A DNA stretch of 64,000 bases from Henriciella litoralis (lineage in GTDB: Bacteria; Pseudomonadota; Alphaproteobacteria; Caulobacterales; Hyphomonadaceae): NCBI RefSeq assembly GCF_002088935.1, contig NZ_NCSS01000006.1:1830407-1894406 (forward strand), in the 5' to 3' direction. How positions within the stretch are numbered: position 1 is the stretch's first letter; each line of letters begins with the position of its first letter. The notes beneath the pieces are model-generated. The model was not told the DNA's origin and made no database searches. It worked only from the letters and a program-made list of their open reading frames with translations. This document shows, piece after piece, positions 10,148 to 19,513 of the stretch. The position numbers and the translations under genes are program-made.

Positions 10148-11146
10148 CTAGCCATTGTCAGGCGTCGAGCGATGATTGTCGCGGCGATGCCAGTCCCAGG
10201 CGGTCTCGACGATCGTGTCGATATCGGAATTCAAGGGCTTCCAGCCCAGAATGCGCTCTGCCTTCTCCGCCGAAGCGACAAGCGATGGCGGATCACCGGG
10301 ACGACGCGGGCCAGGCTGGCGTGGGACAGGCTTACCTGCAACCCGTTCGACCGCATCGGCAAGCTCAGATACAGAAACCCCCCGTCCAGTACCAAGATTG
10401 AAGACGTCGCTAGCGCCACCTGCCGCGAGATAGTCGAGCGCCCGCCAGTGCGCATCGGCCAGGTCGCTGACATGCACATAATCACGCACGGGCGTGCCGT
10501 CCCGCGTGTCGAAATCCGTGCCATTAATGGTGAATGTGAACGTTCCATCCATCGCGCCCATAATGGCGAGTGGTATGACATGCGGCTCGGGATCGTGCCG
10601 CTCGCCGATTTCACCGTGGGGGTCAGCGCCGCCAGCATTGAAGTAGCGCAGGATCACAGAGCGGATGCCATGTGCCATGCCGAAATCCTGTATCACCCGC
10701 TCCGCCATTTGTTTCGAGGCACCGTACGGATTGATCGGCTGCTGGACTGTCTCTTCAGTGATCAACTGCGGATGAATGCCATAGGTCGCGCAGGAGGACG
10801 AGAAGATGAGGTTTTGCGTTCCAGCCGCTTTCATTGCCTTCAGCAGGTTCAATGTGCCGGAAACATTGTTGTGATAGTAGAGCCCCGGATCCTTCATCGA
10901 CTCTGAGATGTAGGCAAAGGCCGCAAAATGAGCCACCGCATCGGGCTTGACCCGAGCCATGACCTCGCTCAACCGGGCCTTGTCATGCAGGTCGCCCTCG
11001 ATCAGCTCGCCCCAGCGCACGAAATCGCGCCAGCCGCGTGAGAGATTGTCATAGACGACAACGTCCCATCCCGCCTCTGAAAACGCCTTGCAACTATGGC
11101 TGCCGACATAGCCTGCGCCGCCGGTGACCAATACGGTTTTGCTCAT
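10148..11146 (-). CDS. galE: UDP-glucose 4-epimerase
   Basis: This NAD-dependent epimerase interconverts UDP-glucose and UDP-galactose. The ATG at 11146 gives 332 residues and begins SKTVLVTGGAGYVGSHSCKA; the longer frame to 11233 adds 29 unconserved residues. The motifs SSSCATYG, NPYGASKQMAERVI (Tyr and Lys of the active site), LRYFNAGGADP and TRDGTPVRDYVHVSDLADAH are typical of GalE. It ends three bases from the convergent cysQ. It completes a block that supplies activated sugars for surface polysaccharide. Confidence 0.95.
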   Translation of the reverse strand: MSKTVLVTGGAGYVGSHSCKAFSEAGWDVVVYDNLSRGWRDFVRWGELIEGDLHDKARLSEVMARVKPDAVAHFAAFAYISESMKDPGLYYHNNVSGTLNLLKAMKAAGTQNLIFSSSCATYGIHPQLITEETVQQPINPYGASKQMAERVIQDFGMAHGIRSVILRYFNAGGADPHGEIGERHDPEPHVIPLAIMGAMDGTFTFTINGTDFDTRDGTPVRDYVHVSDLADAHWRALDYLAAGGASDVFNLGTGRGVSVSELADAVERVAGKPVPRQPGPRRPGDPPSLVASAEKAERILGWKPLNSDIDTIVETAWDWHRRDNHRSTPDNG

Positions 11147-11262
11147 CACGCCCTGCCTAGTGCTGAGGGGCCTTCCCTTCATCGGGAAGAGCCCCGGATT
11201 CCTTGTCGTCCGGCATAGAGACTTTTTCCCCAAGGTCCAAAGATCTCATGCGGCACAGAATT

Positions 11263-11294
11263 GAAAAAGGGCGATGCCGAAGCACCGCCCTTTC
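11263..11294 (-). terminator. Intrinsic terminator of the TonB-dependent receptor gene
   Basis: Read on the minus strand, AAAGGGCGGTGC pairs with GCATCGCCCTTT around a TTCG loop and is followed by further T residues. It lies about 25 bases after the stop codon of the receptor gene and before galE. Confidence 0.85.
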
Positions 11295-11319
11295 ATATCT
11301 GGTCTGTTAAGGCGACAGA

Positions 11320-14199
11320 CTAGTTGCCACCAAACCGCTTGGTCACGCTGATCTTGAACGTACGGCCGAACGGATTGTGCGTGTACGGATCATAGTTCAG
11401 GTCGAACGCGGCTGCTGGCGGATCTTCGTCCATGATATTGACCACGGAGAGGCCTAGATCTAGGCCCAGCGAGTCACTTGAATAGGTGTAGTACCCATCA
11501 AGCGTCGTCTGGCTGTCAATCGAACCATAGACACCGCCGCGGTCCGCCGCCGGACGCTCATCATCGTAAGAGTTGATGTAGCGCACCACGCCGCGCACAT
11601 TGTGCGCACCGAGGCTGTAGTTGACAAAGGCGTTAGCTTTGAACTGCGGCATGGACCGGGTGAAGTTGGACCGGTTGAACTGCCCAGCATAGTCGCCGCC
11701 GCCGATCGGAACACCTTCGACGAAGTACGGGTCGACATCGTATTCAATAACGTATGTTGAATCCGCGCCGATCGTGAGCTCAGCACCATTGCCGAAATTA
11801 TCCCAGACATTCTGAATCCGGAAGTCGAGACCGGACGTCTTGATGTCAGGCCCGTTGACCACGTTCACGCGGATACGGGAAATTTCGTTGGCCTGGTTGA
11901 TGCCGTCGCCATTGTTGTCGGTGAACGAAATCCGGTTGAGGATATCATCGTCATCTGTCGTTGGCGTGCCAAGAGCCGCAATTGCTGCAGCGACAATGTT
12001 CGACTGCTCCTCGACAATGATTGGGTCCGAGAAGTCGAAATTGTAATAATCGACCGAAGCGGAGAAATTGCCACGTTCGAAAAGGGCACCAAGGTTGAAG
12101 CTGAAAGCACTTTCAGGTGCCAATCCGGAGTTACCGAATTGGTCAACCGCCTTGAAGGCAGAGGTTGGAGCGACGAACTGAAGTGTCGTTCCCACACCGC
12201 CGAGTTGGTTGAGCGTCGGACCTTTGAACGAGGTCTGAGCAGACCCGCGAAGCGCGAAGTAGTCATTGATCTGCCACTTGGCCGCAACTTTCGGGTCAAA
12301 GGTTGAACCAACATCGCCGCCATAGTCTTCGAACCGCGTCGCAAGCTGGATATCGAGGTTTTCGAATAGCGGAATCTGAACTTCGCCGAAGATCGCATAG
12401 ATCGTCTGATCCCGATCGGTTGGCACCGTGCCCGCGAGGAATGAGAACGCGCCCGTTCCGCCCGGTCCCGGAGTGATGTTCAAATTCGTAAGAGGCGTTG
12501 GTTCACCCGTACGGGTTTCATGGCGGAGCTGGAAGCCAGCGGCCCAGCCAACAGACCCTCCAGCGGCCTGAACGCCGCTCTGTCCGGAAAAGACGGCGTC
12601 GAAGACGGTCAGTTCATTGGTGGTCGTGCCTTCAACACCGCCATCCGTCATCCAGTCAGCTAGCGTCAGAGAGTTCTCAAGCGCCGGATTGTATTGCGGG
12701 TTGGCATTGCCATTGATTGCCCCTGCCGGAATGGCATTGGAGAATGGGTTGTAGTATTCGCATGCGCCTGTACCCGCAGTGAGCGACCCTGTGTAGCCAG
12801 CCGCGAATGGCTGGGTGCCAGTTGCCGGATCCGTCCCGTCAATTGGATTGGTACAGACGCCAAAGCCTTGAAGGGCCGCCGTCAGACCTACGATGTATGT
12901 ATCGTTGGTTTTCGAGTCGAGTTCAGAAGTCGAATAGCCAAGACCGAAATCATAGCTGATTCCATTGCTCCACTCGCCCTGCAGGGAACTCGCCACCCGC
13001 CAGGTTTTGTGCTTGCGGAAGCCTTCCTGTGCCCCGTAATCGGTGCCAGGAAAGCCGCCCCAACCATAGACCCGGCCAATGAACAGAGCCTGGATGGCCG
13101 TATCCAGCGCAGTACCCGGATTATCGGCGATATATTGCTGCCAGCCCGGATGGCTCGGGAACACGACCTGGTTCGTCAGAGCCTGTGGCGGATAGGATGG
13201 TGATGTCTTCCACTCCGGCACATCTGACTCGCCGTAGAGCACTTCCAGGTGGAAGTCGCCGATCGACATATCGCGATTGTACTCGGAGAAGATCTGGAAC
13301 CGCTCTTCCTTCTCGATCAGATTGTCAAACTGAGTGAACTGGAAGCGGCATTGGCCGTCTGAAGCGATTTGTCCGCCAAGCGGCACACAGCCCTCATCAC
13401 GAACGTTGCCAGTCACTCCAAAACCGCCACCGGGGAGCGCACCGATCGTCACGAACCGGCCCGGGTTCGACAAAGACGAATAGCCGGCCACCGGGTTTTC
13501 ATCGAGCAATGGCGTCGCCCAATCTTTCTCGATCAGCCCCACTTCGGAGCGCATCTGGTAACCCGCCGACGTGACCCAGTTCCAGTTGTTGCCCTTAAGA
13601 CCATAAGCAGCAGATACGGTGTAATTGCCGTCCGAGCCGTCAAACGTCTCAAACGATCCACCAACCTCAAAGCCTTCGAAATCGTCGCGCGTAATGAAGT
13701 TCACAACGCCGGCGATGGCATCGGAGCCATAAATTGCCGCCGCGCCGTCCTTCAGAACTTCGATCCGGCTGATCGCCGCGGACGGGATCATGTTGGTATC
13801 AACAAAGAGCTGCGCTTGCTCGCCAATGGCTGGCGGCGAGAAAACCTGACGCCGACCGTTGATAAGAACCAGCGTGCGAGCCGGGCCAAGGCCGCGCAGG
13901 TTGACGTTCGATGTGCCTTCCAGACCGTTTGAGGCGAACTGGTTGGTCTGACCGTCCACACCGGAAGAGACGCCGAGATTCCGGATCAGCTCCGTAACAC
14001 TCGGAGACCCTTCAAGCTTCAGATCGGCGGCCGTCAGGACGTCCACGGGCAGCGCTGCATCTTCAGGTGTGCCCGCGATTGCAGACCCCGTAACCGTAAC
14101 TGTTTTCTGGCGTAGTGTGGCGTCTTGCGCATGCGCAACACCAGCCGCCAGCAAGGCAACTGAAGATGTTGCGAATAGCAATCTGTTGAATGACCTCAT
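11320..14199 (-). CDS. TonB-dependent outer membrane receptor
   Basis: This is a 959-residue outer membrane active transporter. It has a signal peptide (MRSFNRLLFATSSVALLAAG, cleavage after VAHA). The plug domain follows, with TVTGSAIAG and later VNLRGLGPARTLVLINGRRQ and RIEVLKDGAAAIYGSDAIAGVVNFITR, features of the large sphingomonad/Hyphomonas receptor class. The beta-barrel fills the rest and ends with GRTFKISVTKRFGGN, a typical terminal strand, although the last residue is Asn rather than Phe. No dedicated partner is adjacent, so the ligand is unknown. A terminator follows the gene, suggesting single-gene transcription. Confidence 0.93.
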   Translation of the reverse strand: MRSFNRLLFATSSVALLAAGVAHAQDATLRQKTVTVTGSAIAGTPEDAALPVDVLTAADLKLEGSPSVTELIRNLGVSSGVDGQTNQFASNGLEGTSNVNLRGLGPARTLVLINGRRQVFSPPAIGEQAQLFVDTNMIPSAAISRIEVLKDGAAAIYGSDAIAGVVNFITRDDFEGFEVGGSFETFDGSDGNYTVSAAYGLKGNNWNWVTSAGYQMRSEVGLIEKDWATPLLDENPVAGYSSLSNPGRFVTIGALPGGGFGVTGNVRDEGCVPLGGQIASDGQCRFQFTQFDNLIEKEERFQIFSEYNRDMSIGDFHLEVLYGESDVPEWKTSPSYPPQALTNQVVFPSHPGWQQYIADNPGTALDTAIQALFIGRVYGWGGFPGTDYGAQEGFRKHKTWRVASSLQGEWSNGISYDFGLGYSTSELDSKTNDTYIVGLTAALQGFGVCTNPIDGTDPATGTQPFAAGYTGSLTAGTGACEYYNPFSNAIPAGAINGNANPQYNPALENSLTLADWMTDGGVEGTTTNELTVFDAVFSGQSGVQAAGGSVGWAAGFQLRHETRTGEPTPLTNLNITPGPGGTGAFSFLAGTVPTDRDQTIYAIFGEVQIPLFENLDIQLATRFEDYGGDVGSTFDPKVAAKWQINDYFALRGSAQTSFKGPTLNQLGGVGTTLQFVAPTSAFKAVDQFGNSGLAPESAFSFNLGALFERGNFSASVDYYNFDFSDPIIVEEQSNIVAAAIAALGTPTTDDDDILNRISFTDNNGDGINQANEISRIRVNVVNGPDIKTSGLDFRIQNVWDNFGNGAELTIGADSTYVIEYDVDPYFVEGVPIGGGDYAGQFNRSNFTRSMPQFKANAFVNYSLGAHNVRGVVRYINSYDDERPAADRGGVYGSIDSQTTLDGYYTYSSDSLGLDLGLSVVNIMDEDPPAAAFDLNYDPYTHNPFGRTFKISVTKRFGGN

Positions 14200-14334
14200 G
14201 AATATTTCCTCCGCAGGGTTTGCCGATCCGCCTTCTTTTTTGGGACGGATTCCCTGCGCACACTGCCGTTAAGCAGTGCGAAATCAACAAACAAACAGTG
14301 CTGCATCGCAACAGATTCTTGCGAAGACTTGGAA

Positions 14335-14350
14335 CAATATTTCAATATTG
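14335..14350. promoter_or_regulatory. Palindrome in the divergent region between the receptor gene and selO
   Basis: CAATATTTCAATATTG is a near-perfect palindrome with 7-base arms and a 2-base centre. It sits in the 265-base divergent region (14200-14464) between the receptor gene and selO and is conspicuously AT-rich. It could be an operator or part of a promoter. No regulator can be assigned. Confidence 0.35.
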
Positions 14351-14464
14351 AATGTACTTTACTACATTGTTCTAGTGGTGCTTGGACCTGTGTTTCTGGC
14401 GGGGAATGGAATTTTACATGCACAATGTCTTGTTGGAGCGGGTCAAAGCTGCCATCGAACCCTT

Positions 14465-15898
14465 ATGATCTATTCTGCAGCCCCTGAATTCCTGCCCCTG
14501 GCCGATGCCTTCGCAGACGCAGCATCGCCTGCGCATTTTCGCATGGCCGTGTTGCGTTTTCGCAACACGCGGTGGGCAAGCCGTGTAGGACTGGAAAAAT
14601 TGGGCGATGAGGCGTGGTTAAATAGCTTTGCGCGCTTCGAGCCATTGAGTGAGAATCTCCCGCATCCTCTCGCCATGCGGTATCACGGCCACCAGTTCGG
14701 CGTTTACAACCCTGAACTCGGCGACGGGCGCGGCTTCCTCTTTGCCCAGCTACGTGATGACACAGGCCGCGTTCTCGACCTCGGCACAAAAGGCTCAGGC
14801 CAGACCCGGTGGTCACGAAGTGGAGATGGCCGGCTCACACTAAAAGGCGGCGTGCGTGAAGTATTGGCAGCACAATATCTTGAAGCGCATGGCGTCAAAA
14901 CTTCAAAACCTTTCAGCCTGGTCGAAACGGGCGACGAATTGCAGCGCAATGATGAGCCCTCGCCCACTCGGTCTGCCGTCCTGGTTCGGCTGTCGCACAG
15001 CCATATCCGGTTCGGCACGTTCCAGCGGTCCGCCTATCTCGGCGAAACCGAGAACCTCGCCCGGCTGATCCGCCACTGCGCGGAGACGTACTACCCCGAA
15101 ACGCTCGACACAGACATCACCGTCATGGCTCCGGCTCTTCTGGAGCGGATCACCGGCGAAACCGCGCGTATGATCGCCCAGTGGATGGCGACGGGCTTTG
15201 TGCATGGCGTCATGAACACCGATAATTTCAACATAACCGGCGAGAGCTTTGACTATGGGCCCTGGCGCTTTCTGCCCCATTCGGACCCGAACTTCACCGC
15301 GGCCTATTTCGACCAACAGGGCCTCTACCGTTTCGGGCGTCAGCCGACCCAAGGCCTCTGGGCGCTCCAGCAGCTGGCCTCGACCTTCACGCTGGTTTGC
15401 GACGCTGACCCGCTGACCGCCGCACTCGAAACGTATGAGACCGCTTATCAACACGCGCTCGCCGATCACAATCTGAAGCTGTTCGGCCTCAAAAGCGCAG
15501 GGGGCCTCAAATCCGATCTTATTTTCCTGCAAAGCCTCTACAACTGGATGTCAGAAACGCAGGTGCCCTGGGCGCAAGTCTTCTTTGACTGGTTCTGCGG
15601 GACTAAAAGCGCTGAACGGGCCGCCCGCAGTCCGATCGCCTCGCAGTATGAAACGCCCGGCTTTGCCCCCGTGCGCGAGGCGCTTGAGGCCCGCACGCCG
15701 GACCGTCCCGAGCGTCTCATCCACGCCTACTGGCAGCGAGAAACCCCGGTCACCCTCCTCGTCGATGACGTTGAAGGCCTCTGGGATCCGATTGCGGACA
15801 AAGACGACTGGTCAGTTTTCGAGCATACGCTCGCTGACATAGAGGCCGCGCGTCAGGCGCTCGACATCCCATTTGAAGCCCCACCAAAAGAGGCATAA
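14465..15898 (+). CDS. selO: Protein adenylyltransferase SelO
   Basis: SelO is a pseudokinase-fold enzyme that transfers AMP to protein hydroxyl groups. The ATG at 14465 gives 477 residues, close to the family length; the frame upstream to 14276 has a hydrophobic stretch unlike SelO and is probably not translated. Family signatures are RYHGHQFGVYNPELGDGRGFLFAQL, LGTKGSGQTRWSRSGDGRLTLKGGVRE (nucleotide-binding loop), GFVHGVMNTDNFNITGE and SFDYGPWRFLP. The motifs are unambiguous. The gene appears to stand alone between the receptor gene and the acyl-CoA dehydrogenase. Confidence 0.95.
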   Translation: MIYSAAPEFLPLADAFADAASPAHFRMAVLRFRNTRWASRVGLEKLGDEAWLNSFARFEPLSENLPHPLAMRYHGHQFGVYNPELGDGRGFLFAQLRDDTGRVLDLGTKGSGQTRWSRSGDGRLTLKGGVREVLAAQYLEAHGVKTSKPFSLVETGDELQRNDEPSPTRSAVLVRLSHSHIRFGTFQRSAYLGETENLARLIRHCAETYYPETLDTDITVMAPALLERITGETARMIAQWMATGFVHGVMNTDNFNITGESFDYGPWRFLPHSDPNFTAAYFDQQGLYRFGRQPTQGLWALQQLASTFTLVCDADPLTAALETYETAYQHALADHNLKLFGLKSAGGLKSDLIFLQSLYNWMSETQVPWAQVFFDWFCGTKSAERAARSPIASQYETPGFAPVREALEARTPDRPERLIHAYWQRETPVTLLVDDVEGLWDPIADKDDWSVFEHTLADIEAARQALDIPFEAPPKEA

Positions 15899-16005
15899 GC
15901 TTCCCCTGCGACACTATTTTCCGCTGCACTGCAGCAAAAATTGTGTCAAACACCGCTCATCAATCTAGATGAAAGTGCGTGAAAAACGCCTCGGAGGGAA
16001 AAATT

Positions 16006-17691
16006 ATGGACGGTACGGCAAGCGGTAAGGTTTCCGCAGTCATGGACAATCTGCTGGAAACGATGAACGAGGCAGTGATCAGCCTCGAAGCCTATGGTGA
16101 GGATGCCAAGGCCTCGATGAAGGCGCGTCTCGCCCCGGCCGGCAAGCCTGATCGCAAACTGCTCGACGTTCATCAGCATTCCGCCCATGGCCTCTCCTGG
16201 GTTATCACCTATGTCGAAACCCTGCGCGAAACCGCCCATTGGGCCAACCGCATGCAGGACGAAGGCAAGTTCGGCGAGATCGAACAGCTTCTCTCGCAAA
16301 TCCTCTTCTCCGAATACTGCGCCCAGCTGATCGGTGGCATTCCGATGAACCAGGGCGAAATCATCCGTCCGGCCGATCTTGGCGTCACCAAGGACGGCAT
16401 GGCGCGCCTGTTCGAACCGGCGGTTCAGCGCTTCCTCACCGAGGGCAAAACTTCTGAAGCCATGTCAGCGGCCGCCAGCCATCTGCCCGATGCCCTTGGC
16501 CGCGCCACCGTCGAAGAGACCGGCCTCGACGAAACGCTGACCATGATCCGCGACCAGTTCCGCCGCTTTGCGACCGAGCGCATCATGCCGCACGCCCATG
16601 AGTGGCACCTCAAGAATGAATACATCCCGATGCCTGTGGTCGAGGAGATGGCAGAACTCGGCGTGTTCGGCCTCACCATTCCGGAAGAGTTTGGCGGCCT
16701 CGGCCTGGGCAAGACTTCCATGTGCGTCGTCTCCGAAGAGCTTAGCCGCGGCTATATTGGCACCGGCTCTCTCGGCACCCGTTCCGAGATCGCCGCAGAG
16801 CTGATCCTGATTGGCGGCACCGATGCGCAGAAGGAAAAATACCTTCCCGCCATCGCCAGCGGTGAAATTCTGCCAACCGCCGTCTTCACGGAGCCGAACA
16901 CCGGCTCAGACCTTGGCGCGCTGAAAACCCGCGCCGTGAAAGATGGCGACACCTACAAGATCACCGGCAACAAGACCTGGATCACCCACCCGGTCCGCGC
17001 CGACATGATGACGGTGCTCGCCCGCACTGATCCGGCCACGAACAATTTCTCTGGCCTCTCCATGTTCCTGGCTGAAAAGCCTCGCGGCACGGACGAGAAC
17101 CCCTTCCCCGCTGACGGCATGACCGGCGGCGAGATTGAAGTGCTCGGCTATCGCGGCATGAAGGAATACGAGATCGGCTTCGATGCGTTCGAAGTCCCGG
17201 CTTCAAACCTTCTCGGCGAGACCGAAGGCATGGGTTTCCGCCACCTGATGGCGACCTTTGAAAGCGCCCGCATCCAGACCGCTGCCCGCGCCATTGGCGT
17301 TGGCCAGAACGCGCTGGAGCTCGGCCTCAGATACGCCCTCGACCGCCAACAATTCGGCCGCGCGATCTTTGAGTTCCCGCGCGTTTCCAACAAGCTCGTC
17401 ATGATGGCGGCAGAACTGCTCGGCGTGCGCCAGCTCACCTATTATTCGGCCCGCCAGAAGGACCAGGACAAACGCTGTGACCTCGAAGCTGGCATGGCCA
17501 AACTCCTCGGCGCCCGCGTCGCATGGGCCGCGGCTGACAATGCCGTCCAGATCCATGGCGGCAACGGCTTCGCGCTGGAATACCCGGTCTCCCGCGTTCT
17601 GCAGGACGCCCGCATCCTCAACATCTTCGAAGGCGCCGGCGAAGTGCAGGCGATGGTCATCGCGCGGCGTCTGGTTGAAGGCGGGAATTAA
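16006..17691 (+). CDS. Acyl-CoA dehydrogenase family protein (long form)
   Basis: This FAD-dependent dehydrogenase has about 561 residues, longer than the roughly 380 of classical members because of an N-terminal domain of about 150 residues. The start at 16006 follows a strong GGAGG. The catalytic core is visible as FTEPNTGSDLGALKTRA (FAD and substrate region), the segment GNKTWITHP, and a C-terminal IHGGNGFALEYPVSRVLQDARI followed by IFEGAGEVQ, where the usual catalytic Glu lies. It resembles acyl-CoA dehydrogenases of Caulobacterales and relatives. The substrate chain length cannot be stated. Confidence 0.92.
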   Translation: MDGTASGKVSAVMDNLLETMNEAVISLEAYGEDAKASMKARLAPAGKPDRKLLDVHQHSAHGLSWVITYVETLRETAHWANRMQDEGKFGEIEQLLSQILFSEYCAQLIGGIPMNQGEIIRPADLGVTKDGMARLFEPAVQRFLTEGKTSEAMSAAASHLPDALGRATVEETGLDETLTMIRDQFRRFATERIMPHAHEWHLKNEYIPMPVVEEMAELGVFGLTIPEEFGGLGLGKTSMCVVSEELSRGYIGTGSLGTRSEIAAELILIGGTDAQKEKYLPAIASGEILPTAVFTEPNTGSDLGALKTRAVKDGDTYKITGNKTWITHPVRADMMTVLARTDPATNNFSGLSMFLAEKPRGTDENPFPADGMTGGEIEVLGYRGMKEYEIGFDAFEVPASNLLGETEGMGFRHLMATFESARIQTAARAIGVGQNALELGLRYALDRQQFGRAIFEFPRVSNKLVMMAAELLGVRQLTYYSARQKDQDKRCDLEAGMAKLLGARVAWAAADNAVQIHGGNGFALEYPVSRVLQDARILNIFEGAGEVQAMVIARRLVEGGN

Positions 17692-17758
17692 TACTCCATT
17701 CCAAGTTCTCAAAAATCAATTTATGGCTAACCTCCAACAAAAAGAGGGGAACGCCGAA

Positions 17759-18802
17759 ATGTCTTTTGATGAACAGTTAAGCGCCTTGGTGGAAGCCGCC
17801 AAAAAACAACGTGAGCATTTGGCTACTGAAGAAGCTGTCAAAACGGCTGTCGTTTTGCGACTTTTGCAAGCGCTCCAATACAATCCCTTTGACCCTAAGG
17901 AGGTGGTCCCCGAGTTCACCGCTGATGTCGGCATTAAAAAAGGCGAAAAAGTCGACTACGCGATTTGCGTAGATGGCCAAGTGTCCATTTTGATAGAATG
18001 CAAGTCTCCGCACCTGGATCTAGATATTAAACACGCATCCCAGCTGTTTCGATATTTTGCCGTTACAGATGCGCGCTTCGCCATACTTACGAACGGGTTT
18101 CAGTGGCAGATTTTCACCGACCTGGACCAGCCCAATAAAATGGACCAGCGCCCCTTCTTACAGTTTGATATTGAACGTATCGACTCCGCTCTTTCGATGG
18201 AGCTGGGCAAGTTTCAAAAATCCAAATTCAACGTCGATAACATCCTGCGCACAGCCTCGGACTTGAAATACATATCAGCTCTAAAGAGCCAGTTCTTGGA
18301 TGAGCTCGACACCCCATCCGACGAACTCGTGTCGATGCTTGGAAAAAGAGTCTATGACGGCCGTTTTACCGGAGCCGTTCATGACCAATTCAAAGGGCTA
18401 ATCAAACGTAGTATCAATGAAGTCATTCAGTCCCGCGTAAAAGACCGTATTCGGAGTGCTCTGGATTTTAGCAACGACTCTGGGGCCGATGAAGACGAGG
18501 CTACGGAATCAGACGTTGTCACAACCCCTGAAGAGATGGATGGCTTCCGCACCGCTGTTGCGATCGCTGCGGCGGTTATCGATCCCGATCGAATTTTCAT
18601 GCGCGATCAAAAGTCTTATTGTGGCGTATTGGTCGATGACAACAATCGAAAGCCATTAGTCAGACTGTGGTTCAACAGCGACACGACAAAGTACTTGGGT
18701 TTGTTCGATGGCGAGGCCGAAGAAAAAGTGCGGATCGACCGCGTGGTTGATATCTACAATTTTGCAGACCGAATTCGAGCATCAGCCAAAAAGTATGCCT
18801 GA
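17759..18802 (+). CDS. Solo HsdR N-terminal-type PD-(D/E)XK nuclease-domain protein
   Basis: This 347-residue protein resembles stand-alone proteins carrying the type I restriction HsdR N-terminal domain, with no helicase or methylase gene nearby. The N-terminal domain shows a nuclease-like constellation: Asp66 in KVDYAI, then Glu80 and Lys82 in ILIECK, plus Glu24/25 in the helix before. The C-terminal half, with a Ser/Asp/Glu-rich linker around residues 235-260 and PLVRLWFN, is of the kind seen after this domain in orphan proteins. The start at 17759 follows AGAGGGG; an upstream in-frame ATG at 17723 is possible. Base composition is lower in GC than the neighbours, suggesting transfer. Function is unknown, possibly DNA processing or defence. 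Confidence 0.75.
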   Translation: MSFDEQLSALVEAAKKQREHLATEEAVKTAVVLRLLQALQYNPFDPKEVVPEFTADVGIKKGEKVDYAICVDGQVSILIECKSPHLDLDIKHASQLFRYFAVTDARFAILTNGFQWQIFTDLDQPNKMDQRPFLQFDIERIDSALSMELGKFQKSKFNVDNILRTASDLKYISALKSQFLDELDTPSDELVSMLGKRVYDGRFTGAVHDQFKGLIKRSINEVIQSRVKDRIRSALDFSNDSGADEDEATESDVVTTPEEMDGFRTAVAIAAAVIDPDRIFMRDQKSYCGVLVDDNNRKPLVRLWFNSDTTKYLGLFDGEAEEKVRIDRVVDIYNFADRIRASAKKYA

Positions 18803-18948
18803 TTAGTTGGGTCGAGTCGTGGTGCGTCCTGGTACTGAGCCGCCGTTCTGGATCCGTACACCTGAGTTTATTTCAAAAAAAATCCCTTATTATCTGACCT
18901 CCGTCGGCATACTGACCTTTCCTCAATAGCTGCACTGGAGGGAGGTCC

Positions 18949-19191
18949 ATGCACACTCTAAAGACAATGGCGGCGCTCACGCTGCTGGCAACAACCGCCA
19001 TCGCCGCGCCAATGGCGACAGCTCAATCGCTAACCTCGCAAGAGCGGCAATACGTCAATCTGCTGGATGATGAGGAGTTCGAGAAAGCGAATTTCTACGT
19101 CAGCCAGGGACTGGTAAACCCGGCCAGTTTGTCGACGGGCAAGTCGCTGCTCTATTATCTTTTCCCTGCAAATTATGGAAATCTCGAATAG
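18949..19191 (+). CDS. Small secreted protein of unknown function
   Basis: This 80-residue protein has a clear signal peptide (MHTLKTMAALTLLATTAIAAP, probable cleavage after ATAQ). The mature part is about 54 residues, beginning SLTSQERQYVNLLDDEEFEKANFYV and ending LYYLFPANYGNLE. A strong ribosome binding site (GGAGGGAGG) precedes the ATG. It is not recognised. It stands alone after the HsdR-N-like gene and is convergent with the repeat protein at 19217. The sequence has no Cys and no repeats. Confidence 0.75.
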   Translation: MHTLKTMAALTLLATTAIAAPMATAQSLTSQERQYVNLLDDEEFEKANFYVSQGLVNPASLSTGKSLLYYLFPANYGNLE

Positions 19192-19216
19192 CTAGGGCAA
19201 TTCGCCCGCCGTTCGC

Positions 19217-19513
19217 TCAGTGCTCGCCAGCCTTTGCGCCGGTGAACACAAAAGCGCGCGCGGCAATGGCTTGGTCGGTGATTTCGGGTAGGGGCGGCGC
19301 TGCATCTGCTCTCGCCCGCGCGCCGGTATATACAAACGCATCGGCGCGAATGAACTGATCCATGACTTCAGGCGGAGGCGGCGGAGTTCGCTCGCTCGCC
19401 TTCGCGCCGGAATAGACATAAGGCGCGGTCCTCACGGCTTGATCGACCGGCTCCTGCGCGCCAGCAATGGGTGCGACCAGCAGGCCCACCGCAATGAAGT
19501 AGCCGTAGCGCAT
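19217..19513 (-). CDS. Secreted protein made of three 28-residue repeats
   Basis: This 98-residue protein has a signal peptide (MRYGYFIAVGLLVAPIAGAQ) followed by three exact-length 28-residue repeats starting at Glu21, Glu49 and Glu77. The consensus of each is E-x-x-DQ-x-(I/V)-x-x-x-(P/A)-(Y/F)-V-(Y/F)-(S/T)-GA-(K/R), with a Pro-rich tail in the first two; the third is cut off by the stop. Its ATG overlaps the stop of the upstream gene (TAATG), so the two are translationally coupled. The function is not recognised. Repeats of this kind suggest a binding or structural surface role (inference). Confidence 0.75.
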   Translation of the reverse strand: MRYGYFIAVGLLVAPIAGAQEPVDQAVRTAPYVYSGAKASERTPPPPPEVMDQFIRADAFVYTGARARADAAPPLPEITDQAIAARAFVFTGAKAGEH

